Made by a program: the position numbers and the translations under genes. The notes under the pieces are model-generated. The model was not told the origin of the DNA. It worked only from the letters and a program-made list of their open reading frames with translations, and searched no databases. From SOJA01 sp964598485 (lineage in GTDB: Archaea > Thermoproteota > Bathyarchaeia > Bathyarchaeales > Bathycorpusculaceae), in assembly GCA_964598485.1 (NCBI GenBank), contig CAZRCD010000009.1, positions 25,425 to 89,424 of the forward strand: a stretch of DNA of 64,000 nt, read 5' to 3'. Every line of letters starts with the position of its first letter. Position 1 is the first letter of the stretch. Below, one piece after another: positions 7,901 through 16,147 of the stretch.

Positions 7901-9334
7901 ATGGTTATCAGTAGAGAAGAGATGCAGGAAATAGTTAGAACGTATAAAGAACCTATTGGACTGAATTTGGGTTCTCACTCAGCCCTAGATGCTTGGAACG
8001 GGCAACGCAACTATGGTTTAAGAAGCATAATCTACACAACGCCTAGCAGAGCACGAATTTACCTCCAAAACCCGATGGTTGGAGGAGTAGACGAAAAAGT
8101 AGAAGAGTTGCCAAGCCTCGTGAGAAGAGATTTACGCGTTGTGAGCGACCCGAAAGACATAAGAAAAGCCGAGGACTGGAGAAGCGTCATATTAATCCTT
8201 GACAACTACTCGGACATCGTCAAATATGTTGATGAGCTCGTTGATTTGGAATGTTTGCAGATCCCAAACAGGGCTTTCTCGGTTTATGTCGGCGGAGACG
8301 AACACTGTAGCGTAATCGAAAACAACTTTACGGTTCCAATAGTTGGCTCTAGAACCCTTCTAAAAATAGAGAACAGAGGCGAAATCGAAAAGGATTATTA
8401 CTGGTATGCGAAGCAAGCTGACATTCCATACCCGAAATCGTATCAGTATGAAGTTTATGAGGGTGGAATGAGGTTTAAGGAACCAATTGATGAGCCTATG
8501 CTTTTGAAGGCTGAACATGCTCATAGGGCTTTTGAAAGAGAATTCATTTTCGCTGCGAATTCACAACATCTAGAGGAAAAGGTTGCACGAGAAATCCAGG
8601 CTGGAAACCTAAACAAGGAGGGTTTAGAGAACGGTCGCGTTGAACAGATTGTGTTGGGGCCACATGCGAACTTTAACTTCTTCTTTTCACCGTTAGACGC
8701 AAAAAGCGAATGGGGAGACGTGGACGACTGGTTTGCAAAACTCTATAATGTAAGCCTAGAAGAGGCGAGAATTTGTTTAGCCAACCAGTTTCTTTCGATA
8801 GATGAACGAAGAGAGACGATACTTGACGGTTTGAAAAGACTTCCAATAGACGTTCAAGAAAGAATAAGAAAGATTCCATCATTTGAGGTTACGGCTCACG
8901 CGATTTTAAGCCTTAGAGAATCGCTTTTGAAGGATGTTCACCGTTACGCAGACCGTTTCATGCTTTCGTGCAGAGAACACGCTTATCCGGGAATAATCGG
9001 CGCATGGTGTCTGCAAACGCTGATCACGTGGGACCGCATTTCTAAGTACGAACTTAAACCTGTGGTTAAGCTGGATTTCACAAGCGGTTTAGAAGCCAGA
9101 ACAGCAGCAGACTACGGAGTATACGATGTGCCTGAAGAGAGAGACCCTTACATGCATATTCCAGTGACTCAAGATATTGCTTTGAGGCATGGTGGAGGGA
9201 CAAATGTTCACATGGGTATAGGCTCTCAATATGCAAACGCGAAATACAAGAAGACGATGAGCATGGGTGACCGCATAGCATTAGAAATCAGAAGAGCATG
9301 GAAAACAAACCAACTACACGAAATAGTCACTTGA
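7901..9334 (+). CDS. purP: PurP family FAICAR synthetase homologue, long form
   Basis: About 477 residues from the ATG at 7901, which has GGTGA 7 nt upstream; an in-frame GTG lies at 7892. PurP is the archaeal ATP- and formate-dependent enzyme that makes FAICAR in purine synthesis. Supporting segments are GLNLGSHSALDAWNG near the start, GLKRLPIDVQE, RESLLKDVHRYADRF, PGIIGAWCLQTLITWD and the C-terminal MSMGDRIALEIRRAW. It is more than 100 residues longer than usual PurP (about 340-360). Extra sequence includes VDDWFAKLYNVSLEEARICL and the region around GLEARTAADYGVYDVPEERD, where most PurP have an EISARIVAGTN-like stretch. It converges with purC and purE, which supports a purine role, but it could be a divergent paralogue. 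Confidence 0.8.
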   Translation: MVISREEMQEIVRTYKEPIGLNLGSHSALDAWNGQRNYGLRSIIYTTPSRARIYLQNPMVGGVDEKVEELPSLVRRDLRVVSDPKDIRKAEDWRSVILILDNYSDIVKYVDELVDLECLQIPNRAFSVYVGGDEHCSVIENNFTVPIVGSRTLLKIENRGEIEKDYYWYAKQADIPYPKSYQYEVYEGGMRFKEPIDEPMLLKAEHAHRAFEREFIFAANSQHLEEKVAREIQAGNLNKEGLENGRVEQIVLGPHANFNFFFSPLDAKSEWGDVDDWFAKLYNVSLEEARICLANQFLSIDERRETILDGLKRLPIDVQERIRKIPSFEVTAHAILSLRESLLKDVHRYADRFMLSCREHAYPGIIGAWCLQTLITWDRISKYELKPVVKLDFTSGLEARTAADYGVYDVPEERDPYMHIPVTQDIALRHGGGTNVHMGIGSQYANAKYKKTMSMGDRIALEIRRAWKTNQLHEIVT

Positions 9335-10394
9335 TTTGTACTACATAATCCCTATATTTTTTGATTAGCTCTACAAGACATGGGGCATGAAACAATTTCT
9401 TACCTGTCAGCTCGTTTGCGGCAGCCATATACATCTCGTTCATTATTATTTTTAAGGCTGGGTCAAGTTTCAGTGGACTAGACCTGCAAAGTTTTCTCCA
9501 GTCTTTAACACCTTTGGTTTCCGCCCTTTTCTTCGCCTCTTCAACATCCCTATACCAACCTGTTTTTCGATAGAATTGTCTGGCTATTTCTTTGCTGATG
9601 GGCAATCCGTCATAGGCGAATCTGCACTCGTCAAGCGTCCCAACAACATCCACAATCATAAGCCTTCTCTCAACGTCAAAAGCCAACTCTATTTTTCCAT
9701 CCTCATTTTCCAAATCAGCCTTTGACGCCATATGCGTTATTGTTTCATCCACTTCTGAAAGCAGAGTCTTAACCTCTTTCACTTCCTCATCCGTTAAGCC
9801 AGCAATTTTTTGTGCTTCTTCCCATGTAACATATCTGTCTTCATCCTCAAGTTTCGTGCTCGCATCAAAAATAGGCTTAGAAAGCCGCTCTCCAGGCTTC
9901 GGATAGTGGTCTAAGCCCAACTCTTCAACAGTGATTAAGCCACGCTCAAGTCTTCTGAAGATAGACGAACCTTCGGGCAGTCCGTTTCTATAGATTATCT
10001 CAAGCGGAATCAAGCAGTTTCTGAGGTTCTGCGTGAACATACTATAATCATATTTAAGTTTTCCATTTTCTACGTACGCCTTTGGCTTAAACACGTTAAC
10101 TAAATTAAACTCCATGATGCATGTTGGCTGCTCTAACTCTTCAAAACTAACGAGTTTTCCATCTCGCGTAACCAATCCGCTAAAATGAGTGTTTATACCC
10201 CCTCTCTCAAGCCTCTCAAAACAGTAAGCTCCCATAAGGCACAAAGCTGCACCTTTACCTTCAATATGATCGGGCATCTCACCCCAATCAAAAACCGAGT
10301 AGCGGTCTGAAAAATGAAACCTTCCAACACCCATAGCATCCTTTGTCGGTTTCTTAACAACTTCCAGGTCTTTGACGCTGCCCATGGCTTTCAC
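9327..10394 (-). CDS. purC: SAICAR synthetase
   Basis: 355 residues, from a GTG that shares its first base with the purE stop (TAGTG); an in-frame ATG lies 3 codons on. The enzyme ligates aspartate to CAIR using ATP. Visible landmarks are RFHFSDRYSVFDWGEMPDHIEGKG near the N-terminus, the sugar/ATP region IPLEIIYRNGLPEGSS, KLEDEDRYVTWEEA, and FAYDGLPISKEIARQFYRKTGW toward the C-terminus. It is longer than bacterial PurC, as is common in archaea. The gene overlaps purP by 8 bp in convergent orientation, and purE-purC are clearly one transcript. Confidence 0.93.
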   Translation of the reverse strand: MKAMGSVKDLEVVKKPTKDAMGVGRFHFSDRYSVFDWGEMPDHIEGKGAALCLMGAYCFERLERGGINTHFSGLVTRDGKLVSFEELEQPTCIMEFNLVNVFKPKAYVENGKLKYDYSMFTQNLRNCLIPLEIIYRNGLPEGSSIFRRLERGLITVEELGLDHYPKPGERLSKPIFDASTKLEDEDRYVTWEEAQKIAGLTDEEVKEVKTLLSEVDETITHMASKADLENEDGKIELAFDVERRLMIVDVVGTLDECRFAYDGLPISKEIARQFYRKTGWYRDVEEAKKRAETKGVKDWRKLCRSSPLKLDPALKIIMNEMYMAAANELTGKKLFHAPCLVELIKKYRDYVVQIK

Positions 10395-10873
10395 TATTTC
10401 AACCTTTTAACAGACTCGTCAGACTTTTCAATCTGCTCTTTCTTTGCCAGTTGATAATCTCTTATGCGTTTTGCCAATTCCTTGTCTTCCATGGCGAAAA
10501 TCTTTGCAGCAGCAATCGCTGCTCCTTCAGGCTCAATCGTCACAACAGAGCCTATTCCGCTTGGAACCCTGAGGGAAGAGTATATGTCTGCTCCCCCAAA
10601 TTTTTCAGAATATGGCGGACAGGCAATAACGAGTTTTGTGGTGTTCGCATCAACGAAAGCACTTAAAGCGTTGGATCTTCCCGCCACCGTAATGTAAACA
10701 ATCTTTTCTTGTTGATACTCTTTTAGAATCTGCAGAACTTTCTGCGGAGTCTTGTGAGCAGAGGCAACGCGAAACTCGTAATTCAGCTTCAAAACTTTCA
10801 GATGCCTAGCTATTTCACGGCAAAATTTGAAATCCGTTTCAGAACCCATAACTATGACAACTTTTTTTTCCAT
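10394..10873 (-). CDS. purE: PurE, N5-CAIR mutase / AIR carboxylase
   Basis: 159 residues, normal for PurE. The conserved phosphate-binding loop VVIVMGSETDFKFC opens the protein, followed by VASAHKTPQKVLQI with the catalytic His and by YITVAGRSNALSAFVDANTT. A GG(A)DIYSSLRVPSGIG segment corresponds to the usual carboxylase C-terminal region. The protein interconverts AIR-derived intermediates of purine synthesis. It is first gene of a purE-purC operon; AT-rich AAAAATTTAATAG about 35-45 nt upstream on the minus strand is the likely TATA box. Confidence 0.93.
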   Translation of the reverse strand: MEKKVVIVMGSETDFKFCREIARHLKVLKLNYEFRVASAHKTPQKVLQILKEYQQEKIVYITVAGRSNALSAFVDANTTKLVIACPPYSEKFGGADIYSSLRVPSGIGSVVTIEPEGAAIAAAKIFAMEDKELAKRIRDYQLAKKEQIEKSDESVKRLK

Positions 10874-11041
10874 GCTTCTACACCGCTATTTCTACAAAAG
10901 CTCTACCACGCTATTAAATTTTTCAAACATTCCTCTTTAGCTGGAAAAGTTTATTTTCGTTACTATTGGCGATGTTTCCTGCAAACTTGTTTTTTTGAGT
11001 GAGAACATACGTATGCGGTGGATTTCCCTTTTATCTTGTTC

Positions 11042-11929
11042 CTATTCTGCTGCGTGAGTTTTCTTTCTTTTCCGTCTTGTCAGGTATACAGCTGTGGGTA
11101 TGGCTGCGACGGCTATGGCTGCGACGATGTATGGAACGTAATCTAAGAGGTTTAGGAACTGTGGTGAAGATGGAGACGAGGTGGTTAAGGACTCAAGCAC
11201 GAAGCTGGAGGGAGCTTCGAAATCGTCTTCGTGATATACGTCCATTTCGATGACTCCCATCAACATTAGTACAACATCGTAGTAAAACCTATGAGCAGCG
11301 ACCAATATTCCGGTTGCCTTGTCATACCACAGATGACACTCTGCTTTAATTCCCACGTCCGGCCTTGTCTTCCCCTTAACATATACGTGCCAGCAGTCGA
11401 ACTCTCCCGCCGGAGTCTTCACAGGATTGTACAAGTAAGTCATCACGGTGGCGTTTATCTCGTATAGCGGCTTCCCGTAAATCGTTACGATGTCCCACTT
11501 CTCAACGTTCGGATCAATCCAATAGTTAATCTTGCCGAGGCTAGTGCCGTTCGGCGCCATCGTGTCGCGGTTGTCCACGTTTATCTTAACCGACGCTGTC
11601 TTGTTCCATGGACCTGTTACAAACCCCGAATGTTCATCACTCCAATATTCTGCGATCAAATCTAAATGTACATTCACTTCGGCATAACTTCCAGTCAGCG
11701 ATTTGACCTCCCAGCTGTACGTGCCATTACCCCAATTTGGGCCTCTACAATGTACTTCACTATGATCAACCACTTCGATAATCTCACTTATGATACCGTC
11801 TGATCTAACCTTATACGTGGCGGAAAAACCTTCCTTCAACCAGTAAGGCTTCGCAAGAGCCAAAGGAAAGAAACAGTTGCTAAAAAGGAGAAAAAAAATG
11901 GGGAGGAAGATGAGTTTCTTAATTTTCAT
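11042..11929 (-). CDS. Secreted/membrane-anchored unknown protein
   Basis: 295 residues with a signal peptide (MKIKKLIFLPIFFLLFSNCF...ALA), a long extracellular beta-rich region containing many Trp, Tyr and Thr (YWLKEGFSATYKVRSDG, YGKPLYEINATVMTYLYNP), and a C-terminal membrane anchor (YIVAAIAVAAIPTAVYL) closed by RRKRKK. This is a surface protein held by one C-terminal helix. It follows a smaller secreted protein by 9 nt, so both are probably one operon. The region is richer in G and C than the flanking genes. No family is recognised. Confidence 0.75.
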   Translation of the reverse strand: MKIKKLIFLPIFFLLFSNCFFPLALAKPYWLKEGFSATYKVRSDGIISEIIEVVDHSEVHCRGPNWGNGTYSWEVKSLTGSYAEVNVHLDLIAEYWSDEHSGFVTGPWNKTASVKINVDNRDTMAPNGTSLGKINYWIDPNVEKWDIVTIYGKPLYEINATVMTYLYNPVKTPAGEFDCWHVYVKGKTRPDVGIKAECHLWYDKATGILVAAHRFYYDVVLMLMGVIEMDVYHEDDFEAPSSFVLESLTTSSPSSPQFLNLLDYVPYIVAAIAVAAIPTAVYLTRRKRKKTHAAE

Positions 11930-11938
11930 TTTGCAACC

Positions 11939-12322
11939 CTATTCCCATTTGGCGTTGACTTCCGCTGTCGCACTAATTGTAGTTACATATTCACCCGTTT
12001 TCAGCTCGATATCGCCCCATGCATCTGTCTTCACATAGTATAACCGGCCCTGTCCATCGAATTTCAGAGTGTATTCAGCGTCGTAGTCACAGAAAATCCA
12101 CGGAGGAGGGGGATCCATCGCAGGTCCATGATCCCACCACTTCTCATGAGCTGAGAAAAAGCTACCTTCGTCTAATCCGCCAGCATGCGCCGAGACCCAG
12201 AAAATATAGTATTCATCGTAATCATCGTCACGTCTCCAAATTCCAGCTGAAACGGGCAATGCAAACAAACTAATTGCGATTGCTGCTAATGCTAAACCTA
12301 CAAGTGCTTGTTTCAGTTTCAT
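11939..12322 (-). CDS. Small secreted unknown protein
   Basis: About 127 residues from the ATG at 12322, preceded by AGGTGG 5-6 nt upstream; the upstream in-frame start at 12349 lacks this. A typical signal peptide (MKLKQALVGLALAAIAISLF...VSA) is followed by an acidic, aromatic mature part (RRDDDYDEYYIF). It is the first gene of a two-gene unit with the anchored protein downstream and is divergent from an ABC exporter. Function unknown. Confidence 0.7.
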   Translation of the reverse strand: MKLKQALVGLALAAIAISLFALPVSAGIWRRDDDYDEYYIFWVSAHAGGLDEGSFFSAHEKWWDHGPAMDPPPPWIFCDYDAEYTLKFDGQGRLYYVKTDAWGDIELKTGEYVTTISATAEVNAKWE

Positions 12323-12404
12323 ACAACCACCTAATCTGCGCTTTGTCACACTCGTAGGTTAATATACGCAATTCTTTTAAGTTTTTCTCTTAACAATAAG
12401 AAGC

Positions 12405-13328
12405 ATGTTAATTGTTGAAGCAAAGGGTCTGGCTAAACGGTTTGGGAATGTGCATGCTCTGCGCGGGCTCAACCTGAGAGTGGGCAAGGGCGTTACTGGG
12501 CTTGTGGGACCAAACGGAGCAGGAAAGACCACCACTATCGGCATTCTTCTGGGCTTGCTCAAGCCCGACGGGGGCAAAGCCCTGGTGTTTGGATTTGACT
12601 GTTGGCGTGACAGCTTCGAAGTGAGGAGGAGGGTGAGGGTTCTCCATGAGAAACCCGCGTATCCCGGCAGCTTTACGGGTAGAAGATACTTGGAGTACGT
12701 AGCGGAGTTTTATGGTATAAGAAATCCCGAGGAGCAAGCTGTTAGACTTCTGAGTAGCGTGGGGTTTTCCGAGGCTGCTGACAGAAAGATCAACACGTAC
12801 TCGGCTGGAATGGTTCAGAGAATAGGACTCGCCCAAGCTTTGATCGGAGAACCTGAGCTTGTAATCCTTGACGAACCAACTGCAAACTTGGACCCCATCG
12901 GCAGAGCGGAGTTTCTGGAAAAAATCAGGGAGTTACACCAAGAACACGGCATAAGCTTCCTCATCTCAACCCACATTCTGGGCGAACTTGAAAGAGTCTG
13001 TGACCAAGTGGCCATAATCGATAGGGGAGTTGTGAAGGAGCAAGGTGAAATTGAGGAGCTTACTAAGAAACATCAAGCAAGGAACTATATGATAACTGTT
13101 TCAAATCCCCAAGTTCTGTCAAGGGAGATTAAAAAATCTGGGGTCGCGAAACAGATACGGGTTGAAGGAGGCAAAGTATTCGTTGAAATCGACAGTCGAC
13201 AACACTTTCAAGAAGAGGTCATTCGCATAATCAGAGAGCACAAGTTGGAGCTGGTCGCCATGGGTCCCCAGTACGGGATGCTTGAATCTATTTATAGAGA
13301 TGTTATGGAGGAAAAGGAAATTGCCTGA
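12405..13328 (+). CDS. ABC transporter ATP-binding protein
   Basis: 307 residues. Walker A GPNGAGKTT at about 35-43, signature YSAGMVQRIGLAQAL at about 131-145, Walker B LVILDEPTANLDP at about 151-163 and an H-loop STHILGELER. The Q-loop position reads VLHEKPAYPG, which lacks the usual Gln, as in NosF/CcmA-like exporters. Residues 225-307 form a C-terminal extension. A TTTTAAG TATA element about 25 nt before the ATG suggests a nearly leaderless mRNA. It pairs with the permease, whose start overlaps its stop. The cargo may be linked to the divergent secreted proteins, but that is inference. Confidence 0.92.
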   Translation: MLIVEAKGLAKRFGNVHALRGLNLRVGKGVTGLVGPNGAGKTTTIGILLGLLKPDGGKALVFGFDCWRDSFEVRRRVRVLHEKPAYPGSFTGRRYLEYVAEFYGIRNPEEQAVRLLSSVGFSEAADRKINTYSAGMVQRIGLAQALIGEPELVILDEPTANLDPIGRAEFLEKIRELHQEHGISFLISTHILGELERVCDQVAIIDRGVVKEQGEIEELTKKHQARNYMITVSNPQVLSREIKKSGVAKQIRVEGGKVFVEIDSRQHFQEEVIRIIREHKLELVAMGPQYGMLESIYRDVMEEKEIA

Positions 13329-14130
13329 AAATTCTTCTAAAACTCCTGGGAGACTCTCCTCTCTAATTCGTTGGGAACTGGAAAAAACTTTTACATTTCC
13401 TACATTAGCGATCATAATAGCTGTCGTTCTTTACATCACTGTACCAGCATCGTTCGGCGGGAGCAGGGGACCCTCTCAGATGCCGTCTTTGGTCGAGATG
13501 GAGAGAAGTTTTGCATCCAGCTGGACGAGTGCGTTAAGCCATAACGTATCCACTTCTTTCATGTATAGCGTCTTTATCTTCGCTGCTTTGGCGTCTAACA
13601 GCTTGTCGAGGGACATGTCGAGGGGCTACATGAGGGTTCTCCTCTCCTATCCCATCGGAAGAACAAAGTTTTTCTTGTCGAAAATCTTGGTGTTGCTCTT
13701 CGTTCCTTTTTTCATCTTCATGTGTTGCCTCCTCTTTGTGGCAGCATTGGTATTTCCGGGACTATTTTTGCACATGCCTCCGTCTAGCGTAGCATACATG
13801 ATGGTCGTCATGCTGGTTCAAACGTTCTTCATACTCGCAATTTCCCTTTCCGCATCGCTGTACATAAAGCAGCCCGTCATGTCCTTTCTGGCATCAGTGG
13901 TAACTCTCATCGCCATGGATCAAATCAGCTTTTATCTTTCAGCTCCGTACAAGTATCTGCTGCCGACCATGGGCACACGTATCCTCATGGACTACCACTT
14001 TTACCCTAGCAGGTTCGAGTTTCAATACACCTCCGGCGATCTTCTGATGTCCCTATTCGGCATGGTCATCGTTCCCGCCGTCATTCTCATCGTAAATCTC
14101 GTCTATTTCAAGCGGAGGTTCCAAACGTGA
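13321..14130 (+). CDS. ABC-2-type permease
   Basis: About 269 residues from TTG 13321, which has GGAGG 8-10 nt upstream inside the end of the ATPase gene. It has six predicted membrane helices, among them LAIIIAVVLYITVPASF, MYSVFIFAALASNSL, ILVLLFVPFFIFMCCLLF and VIVPAVILIVNLVYF. SRDMSRGYMRVLLSYPIGRTKFFLSK is the cytoplasmic loop typical of ABC-2 permeases. It is translationally coupled to the ATPase upstream and to the membrane protein downstream. Confidence 0.88.
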   Translation: MPENSSKTPGRLSSLIRWELEKTFTFPTLAIIIAVVLYITVPASFGGSRGPSQMPSLVEMERSFASSWTSALSHNVSTSFMYSVFIFAALASNSLSRDMSRGYMRVLLSYPIGRTKFFLSKILVLLFVPFFIFMCCLLFVAALVFPGLFLHMPPSSVAYMMVVMLVQTFFILAISLSASLYIKQPVMSFLASVVTLIAMDQISFYLSAPYKYLLPTMGTRILMDYHFYPSRFEFQYTSGDLLMSLFGMVIVPAVILIVNLVYFKRRFQT

Positions 14131-14642
14131 GAAACAAAGTAATCAAGGTCGGATACCTAGCAATCATTGTCGCAGTTATGGTCGCCTTCACCAGAGCCTT
14201 CGTAACCGACTCCCAACCCGCCACCGTGGGCAGTCACTTCGAAATCCCGCCAAACTCGCAGTCCATCGAAATCACCATATGGAACACACGGACCGTCCGA
14301 GTGATAATAGATGTTTCTCCGGCAACGTCGAGGATAAGCGTGTACTTGCTCGACGAGGAAGGAATCAAACTCTTACACGACGAAGAACGCCTTCAACCAG
14401 CCTTCAGCCTTGAAGACGTAGACGGCTGCGACTTCACCTATCAACCAACATACCGCGGCATCTACGCATTCATCATCCAAAACAACAGCAACCAAACAGC
14501 AAAGATAAGCCAACGAGTGATCCACCAAGGACTCGAATGGGACATCCTACAGTTCTCAGGCGTACTAGCAATCATTGGAGTCGCCATGTCCCTTCTCCCA
14601 CGACTCCCCTACCCCAAAAAACCAAAGTCTAGCCACACGTGA
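14127..14642 (+). CDS. Membrane-anchored accessory protein of the ABC exporter
   Basis: 171 residues from a GTG that overlaps the permease stop (GTGA). There is one N-terminal helix (GYLAIIVAVMVAFTRAF), an extracellular beta-rich domain (about 30-140) with a Tyr/Ile-rich end (YRGIYAFIIQNNSNQT), and a second helix near the C-terminus (FSGVLAIIGVAMSLL) followed by basic residues. It probably assists the exporter at the outer face. No named family is recognised. Confidence 0.75.
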   Translation: MRNKVIKVGYLAIIVAVMVAFTRAFVTDSQPATVGSHFEIPPNSQSIEITIWNTRTVRVIIDVSPATSRISVYLLDEEGIKLLHDEERLQPAFSLEDVDGCDFTYQPTYRGIYAFIIQNNSNQTAKISQRVIHQGLEWDILQFSGVLAIIGVAMSLLPRLPYPKKPKSSHT

Positions 14643-14740
14643 AGCTCGCAAACTGATAGAAGCCGAATTCGAACACGTCATTGACACGGATCAAGCAAAA
14701 ACTTTAGAAAGCGAAAACAGATAGAGAATGAAAACCTATT

Positions 14741-14838
14741 GGAAAAGTTTATTTCATTGTAAGATGCTATCAATCAAAACAATTGGCGGATAAAAGTCCG
14801 CTGGGATGTAGCCGCATAGGCTGAACCATAAACTAAAG
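14741..14838 (+). promoter_or_regulatory. Promoter and structured leader of the L15e operon
   Basis: AAAGTTTATTTC at about 14740-14751 is the TATA box. The leader contains two small hairpins: GCGGA/TCCGC (14786-14790 with 14797-14801) and AGCC/GGCT (14810-14813 with 14819-14822). GAGGTG lies just before the ATG at 14853. A folded leader on a ribosomal-protein operon suggests feedback control, which is inference. Confidence 0.4.
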
Positions 14839-14852
14839 AGTGAGGTGAAAAA

Positions 14853-15431
14853 ATGGCATACAAATACATAGCTGAGGCATGGGCAAAACCGGAAAAATCC
14901 TTCGTGAAGGAACTGATGCGTCAAAGACTGATAAAATGGCGTAAACAGTCAGCAATAGTCCGCATAGAAAAGCCAACACGAATAGACAGAGCCAGAAGAT
15001 TGGGTTACAAGGCAAAACAAGGCTTCGCAATAGCTCGTGTCCGCGTCAGAAGAGGCGGATTAAGAAAAAAGAGACCTAAGGCTGGCAGAAGACCAAAACG
15101 AATGGGCGTCAAAAAATATAAGCCAGCCAAAAGCATGAGACTCATCGGAGAAGAAAGAACTGGAAAAAAATTTCCAAACCTTGAAGTTTTAAACTCTTAT
15201 TGGGTAGCCGAAGACGGACGCTCAAAATGGTTCGAAGTAATAATGGTTGATCCGCATCACCCGGCAATAAAGGCAGATAAAGAAGTCAACTGGATAACTC
15301 AAAAACAACACCACAAGAGAGTTTTCAGAGGTCTAACAAGCGCAGGCAAAAAAATTAGAGGCTTGAGAAGAAAGGGACGCGGAGCAGAAAAAGTTAGACC
15401 AAGCAGAAAAGCAGCTAGAGGAGAAAAATAA
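14853..15431 (+). CDS. rpl15e: Ribosomal protein L15e
   Basis: 192 residues, the normal archaeal length. The N-terminus MAYKYIAEAWAKPEKS, the highly basic GYKAKQGFAIARVRVRRGG and RRPKRMGVKKYKPAKS, then LEVLNSYWVAEDGRSKWFEVIMVDPHHPAI are diagnostic of this large-subunit protein. It is first gene of a tight cluster with L13e, a COG1325 protein, Rpp30 and Pop5. This arrangement links ribosome and tRNA processing and is common in archaea. Confidence 0.97.
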   Translation: MAYKYIAEAWAKPEKSFVKELMRQRLIKWRKQSAIVRIEKPTRIDRARRLGYKAKQGFAIARVRVRRGGLRKKRPKAGRRPKRMGVKKYKPAKSMRLIGEERTGKKFPNLEVLNSYWVAEDGRSKWFEVIMVDPHHPAIKADKEVNWITQKQHHKRVFRGLTSAGKKIRGLRRKGRGAEKVRPSRKAARGEK

Positions 15432-15436
15432 CCCCT

Positions 15437-15667
15437 ATGACATCGATCAAGCCGATAATATTCAAAAAAGACGGAAAAAAACGCTGCGGAAAAGGCTTCA
15501 GCAGAGAAGAACTGAAAAAGGCTCGATTAAGCCTCAGAGAAGCCCTAAAACTCAGCATTCCAATTGATTCTAGAAGAAAAACAATCCACGAAGAAAATGT
15601 CAACACGATTAAAAAATTTTCTGAAAAACAAGAAAGCGTCCAAGCCCAAGAAAAGAAGAAAATCTAA
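15437..15667 (+). CDS. rpl13e: Ribosomal protein L13e (archaeal short form)
   Basis: 76 residues. The segment KPIIFKKDGKKRCGKGFSRE, then LSLREALKLSIPIDSRRKT and HEENVNTIKKF match L13e, where the core reads GKGFSxxELxxA...IPxDxRRKxxHEENV. L13e is found in TACK archaea and eukaryotes and is generally absent from euryarchaea, so this gene helps place the organism. It starts 5 nt after the L15e stop. Confidence 0.88.
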   Translation: MTSIKPIIFKKDGKKRCGKGFSREELKKARLSLREALKLSIPIDSRRKTIHEENVNTIKKFSEKQESVQAQEKKKI

Positions 15668-15691
15668 AAGCTAAGCGCAGCTAAGAATAGC

Positions 15692-16147
15692 ATGATTGTT
15701 TTGTCTTCTAAAGTGCCCATAGCATACATCGATGTTCGAGTCTTTGTCCACGCAACAGAAGACCTAGACAAAGTCGTGAAAGCCGTTTACAACACATTAC
15801 CGACAGAATTGGCTGACGAGATTGTCTTTAAGAAAACCAATCTGAAAGGATATTATAGAAATCCAATAGTTCTTCTTGAAACAAGAATTAAAAAGAGAGA
15901 CACAGCTAAAGCAGTCTTTAAAAAACTCGCTTCGGGTTTAAGCAGCTTAGACAAAGAACTCTTGAACAACGAGATTAGACAACGTTTAAACAAAGGAAAC
16001 CTGTTCATCAGGCTTGACAAGCAATCTGCCTATTTAAATGAACTCAAGCTTCGTTCAGACGACCCAATACATTTCCGAATGCACTTCAGAAAATCCCGTT
16101 TAGAAGAAATAATGGAAATTTGCAGAAAATTTGGGATGCTTCCATGA
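15692..16147 (+). CDS. COG1325/DUF54 RNA-binding protein
   Basis: 151 residues of the archaeal family found next to exosome and RNase P genes. Characteristic phrases are KVPIAYIDVRVFVHATED, ELADEIVFKKTNLKGYYRNPI and DDPIHFRMHFRKSRLEEIMEIC. Members are related to the L5-like/Dim2 RNA-binding fold and are thought to act in RNA processing. Its stop overlaps the Rpp30 start (ATGA), so translation is coupled. Confidence 0.85.
   Translation: MIVLSSKVPIAYIDVRVFVHATEDLDKVVKAVYNTLPTELADEIVFKKTNLKGYYRNPIVLLETRIKKRDTAKAVFKKLASGLSSLDKELLNNEIRQRLNKGNLFIRLDKQSAYLNELKLRSDDPIHFRMHFRKSRLEEIMEICRKFGMLP

Noticed and set aside
10935..10955. Plus-strand AAAGTTTATTTT as a promoter
   Set aside because: No plus-strand gene follows before the convergent minus-strand gene ends, and the stretch is AT-rich on both strands.
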